Positions 63,255-64,000 of a stretch of 64,000 nt of DNA are shown piece after piece. Positions within the stretch are counted from its first letter, which is position 1. Every line of letters starts with the position of its first letter. The position numbers and the translations under genes are program-made. Source of the stretch: Aquabacterium commune (GTDB taxonomy: Bacteria > Pseudomonadota > Gammaproteobacteria > Burkholderiales > Burkholderiaceae_C). The notes beneath the pieces were generated by a model that searched no databases, had not been told where the DNA came from, and saw only the letters and a program-made list of their open reading frames with translations. The DNA lies in NCBI RefSeq assembly GCF_004362855.1, contig NZ_SNXW01000001.1, forward strand, positions 122,121-186,120. The letters are read 5' to 3'.

Positions 63255-64000
63255 CAGGCCAGGATCTCCTTGATGACCTTGCCGTACACCACGGTCGGGC
63301 GCTCGGAACGGCCGTTGTGGATGAAGGTCGTCTTGAGGTGGTCCAGGCCCATCAGGTGCAGCACGGTGGCGTGCAAGTCGTAGGTGTCCACGGCTTTGTC
63401 CTTGTCGGCCACCTGCAGGCCCACCTCGTCGGTTTCACCGTAAGTGAAGCCGGCCTTGAGGCCACCACCGGCCATCCACTGCGTGTAGCCCCAGGGGTTG
63501 TGGTCGCGGCCGGTGCCGCTTTCGCCCCAGGAGGTGCGGCCGAACTCGGAGGTCCACACCACCAGCGTGCTGTCCAGCAGGCCGCGCTCCTTCAGGTCGT
63601 GCAGCAGGCCGGCGATGGGCTTGTCCACCATGCGGGCCATGACGGCGTGGTTGGCGTCCAGCTCGCTGTGGGCGTCCCAGCTCTGGCGGTCGATGTCCAC
63701 GCCCTCGGGGAAGCCCGACACCACCTGCACGAAGCGCACGCCGCGCTCCACCAGGCGGCGGGCGCGCAGCAGCACCTCGCCATAGCTCTGGCTGGTCTTG
63801 TCGTTCAGGCCGTACAGCTCCTTCGTGGCGGCGCTTTCCTTGCCGATGTCCACCGCAGCGGGTGCGGCGGCCTGCATGCGGTCGGCCAGTTCATAGGACT
63901 GCAGGCGGGCCTTCAGCTCGGTGTCGTGCGGGTAGTGTTCGGCACCGATCAGGTTCAGGCGCTTGAGCAAATCCAGCGAGGTGCGCTGCTGCACGGCGTT
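63254..64000 (-). CDS. DUF1501-family protein, C-terminal part (5' end outside window)
   Basis: The frame is open to the right edge, so the N-terminus (usually with a Tat signal) is missing. Visible motifs are the alkaline-phosphatase-like RGVRFVQVVSGFPEGVDIDRQSWDAHSE, VVWTSEFGRTSWGESGTGRDHNPWG and HLMGLDHLKTTFIHNGRSE. DUF1501 proteins are exported metalloenzyme-fold proteins of unknown substrate, often beside DUF1800 proteins and cytochromes, as here. Confidence 0.85.
   Translation of the reverse strand, partial: NAVQQRTSLDLLKRLNLIGAEHYPHDTELKARLQSYELADRMQAAAPAAVDIGKESAATKELYGLNDKTSQSYGEVLLRARRLVERGVRFVQVVSGFPEGVDIDRQSWDAHSELDANHAVMARMVDKPIAGLLHDLKERGLLDSTLVVWTSEFGRTSWGESGTGRDHNPWGYTQWMAGGGLKAGFTYGETDEVGLQVADKDKAVDTYDLHATVLHLMGLDHLKTTFIHNGRSERPTVVYGKVIKEILA

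Noticed and set aside
60359..63383. Long + strand ORFs opposite the cytochrome and peroxiredoxin genes
   Set aside because: Antisense frames over genes with clear heme and catalytic motifs.

Overview
The window is high-GC DNA with beta-proteobacterial gene order: a holC-pepA pair divergent from lptF-lptG, a System I cytochrome c maturation operon, a CysB-type regulator, a FimV-like protein and CueR-controlled copper genes. It most resembles a free-living Burkholderiales member (Comamonadaceae/Sphaerotilaceae-like). That placement is inferred from content and order; no 16S rRNA gene is present.

Layout. (1) 1-8051: the C-terminal part of a giant type I-secreted adhesin, its c-di-GMP-controlled protease switch (LapD, LapG), and a TolC-family exporter with an unusual NTF2-like tail. 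(2) 8118-19234: housekeeping genes (tRNA-Ser, an amino-acid binding protein, HolC, PepA, LptFG, a sirohydrochlorin chelatase, CysB, FimV-like, a crotonase). (3) about 19266-24162: a small integrative element next to tRNA-Arg(UCU). It carries a tyrosine integrase, a TumE/TumA-like toxin-antitoxin pair, three unknown genes, iteron-like repeats and tandem 12-bp repeats at both ends. (4) 24294-28493: CopA, CopZ and CueR with two divergent CueR-type operators, and a dehalogenase-like hydrolase. (5) 28636-52394: a sulfur-assimilation island. (6) 52391-59124: ccmABCDEFGHI. (7) 59271-64000: exported redox proteins (cytochromes c, peroxiredoxin, hydrolase) and a DUF1501 protein.

The most interesting system is at 28636-32199: serine O-acetyltransferase (EpsC), a family 2A encapsulin shell protein, and a cysteine desulfurase with a 157-residue disordered N-terminal extension of the cargo-loading type. 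Together they predict a protein nanocompartment that packages a desulfurase and may store sulfur. Downstream lie a FadL-type porin, an enhancer-binding protein with a degenerate GAFTGA loop, two SfnB flavin monooxygenases, MsuE, two complete SsuA/D/C/B sulfonate modules, MetY, a vanadium-haloperoxidase-like protein, an arylsulfatase and its formylglycine-generating enzyme.

Regulatory signals suggest the island is wired together. The same palindrome, ATGCG-N5-CGCAT (a LysR-type T-N11-A box), precedes both the encapsulin operon and the msuE-sfnB-ssu operon. Good sigma-54 -24/-12 elements precede msuE and the haloperoxidase gene. The inferred logic is that under sulfate starvation sulfonates, sulfones and sulfate esters are stripped of sulfur, assimilated through O-acetylserine and O-acetylhomoserine, and possibly buffered in the encapsulin compartment.
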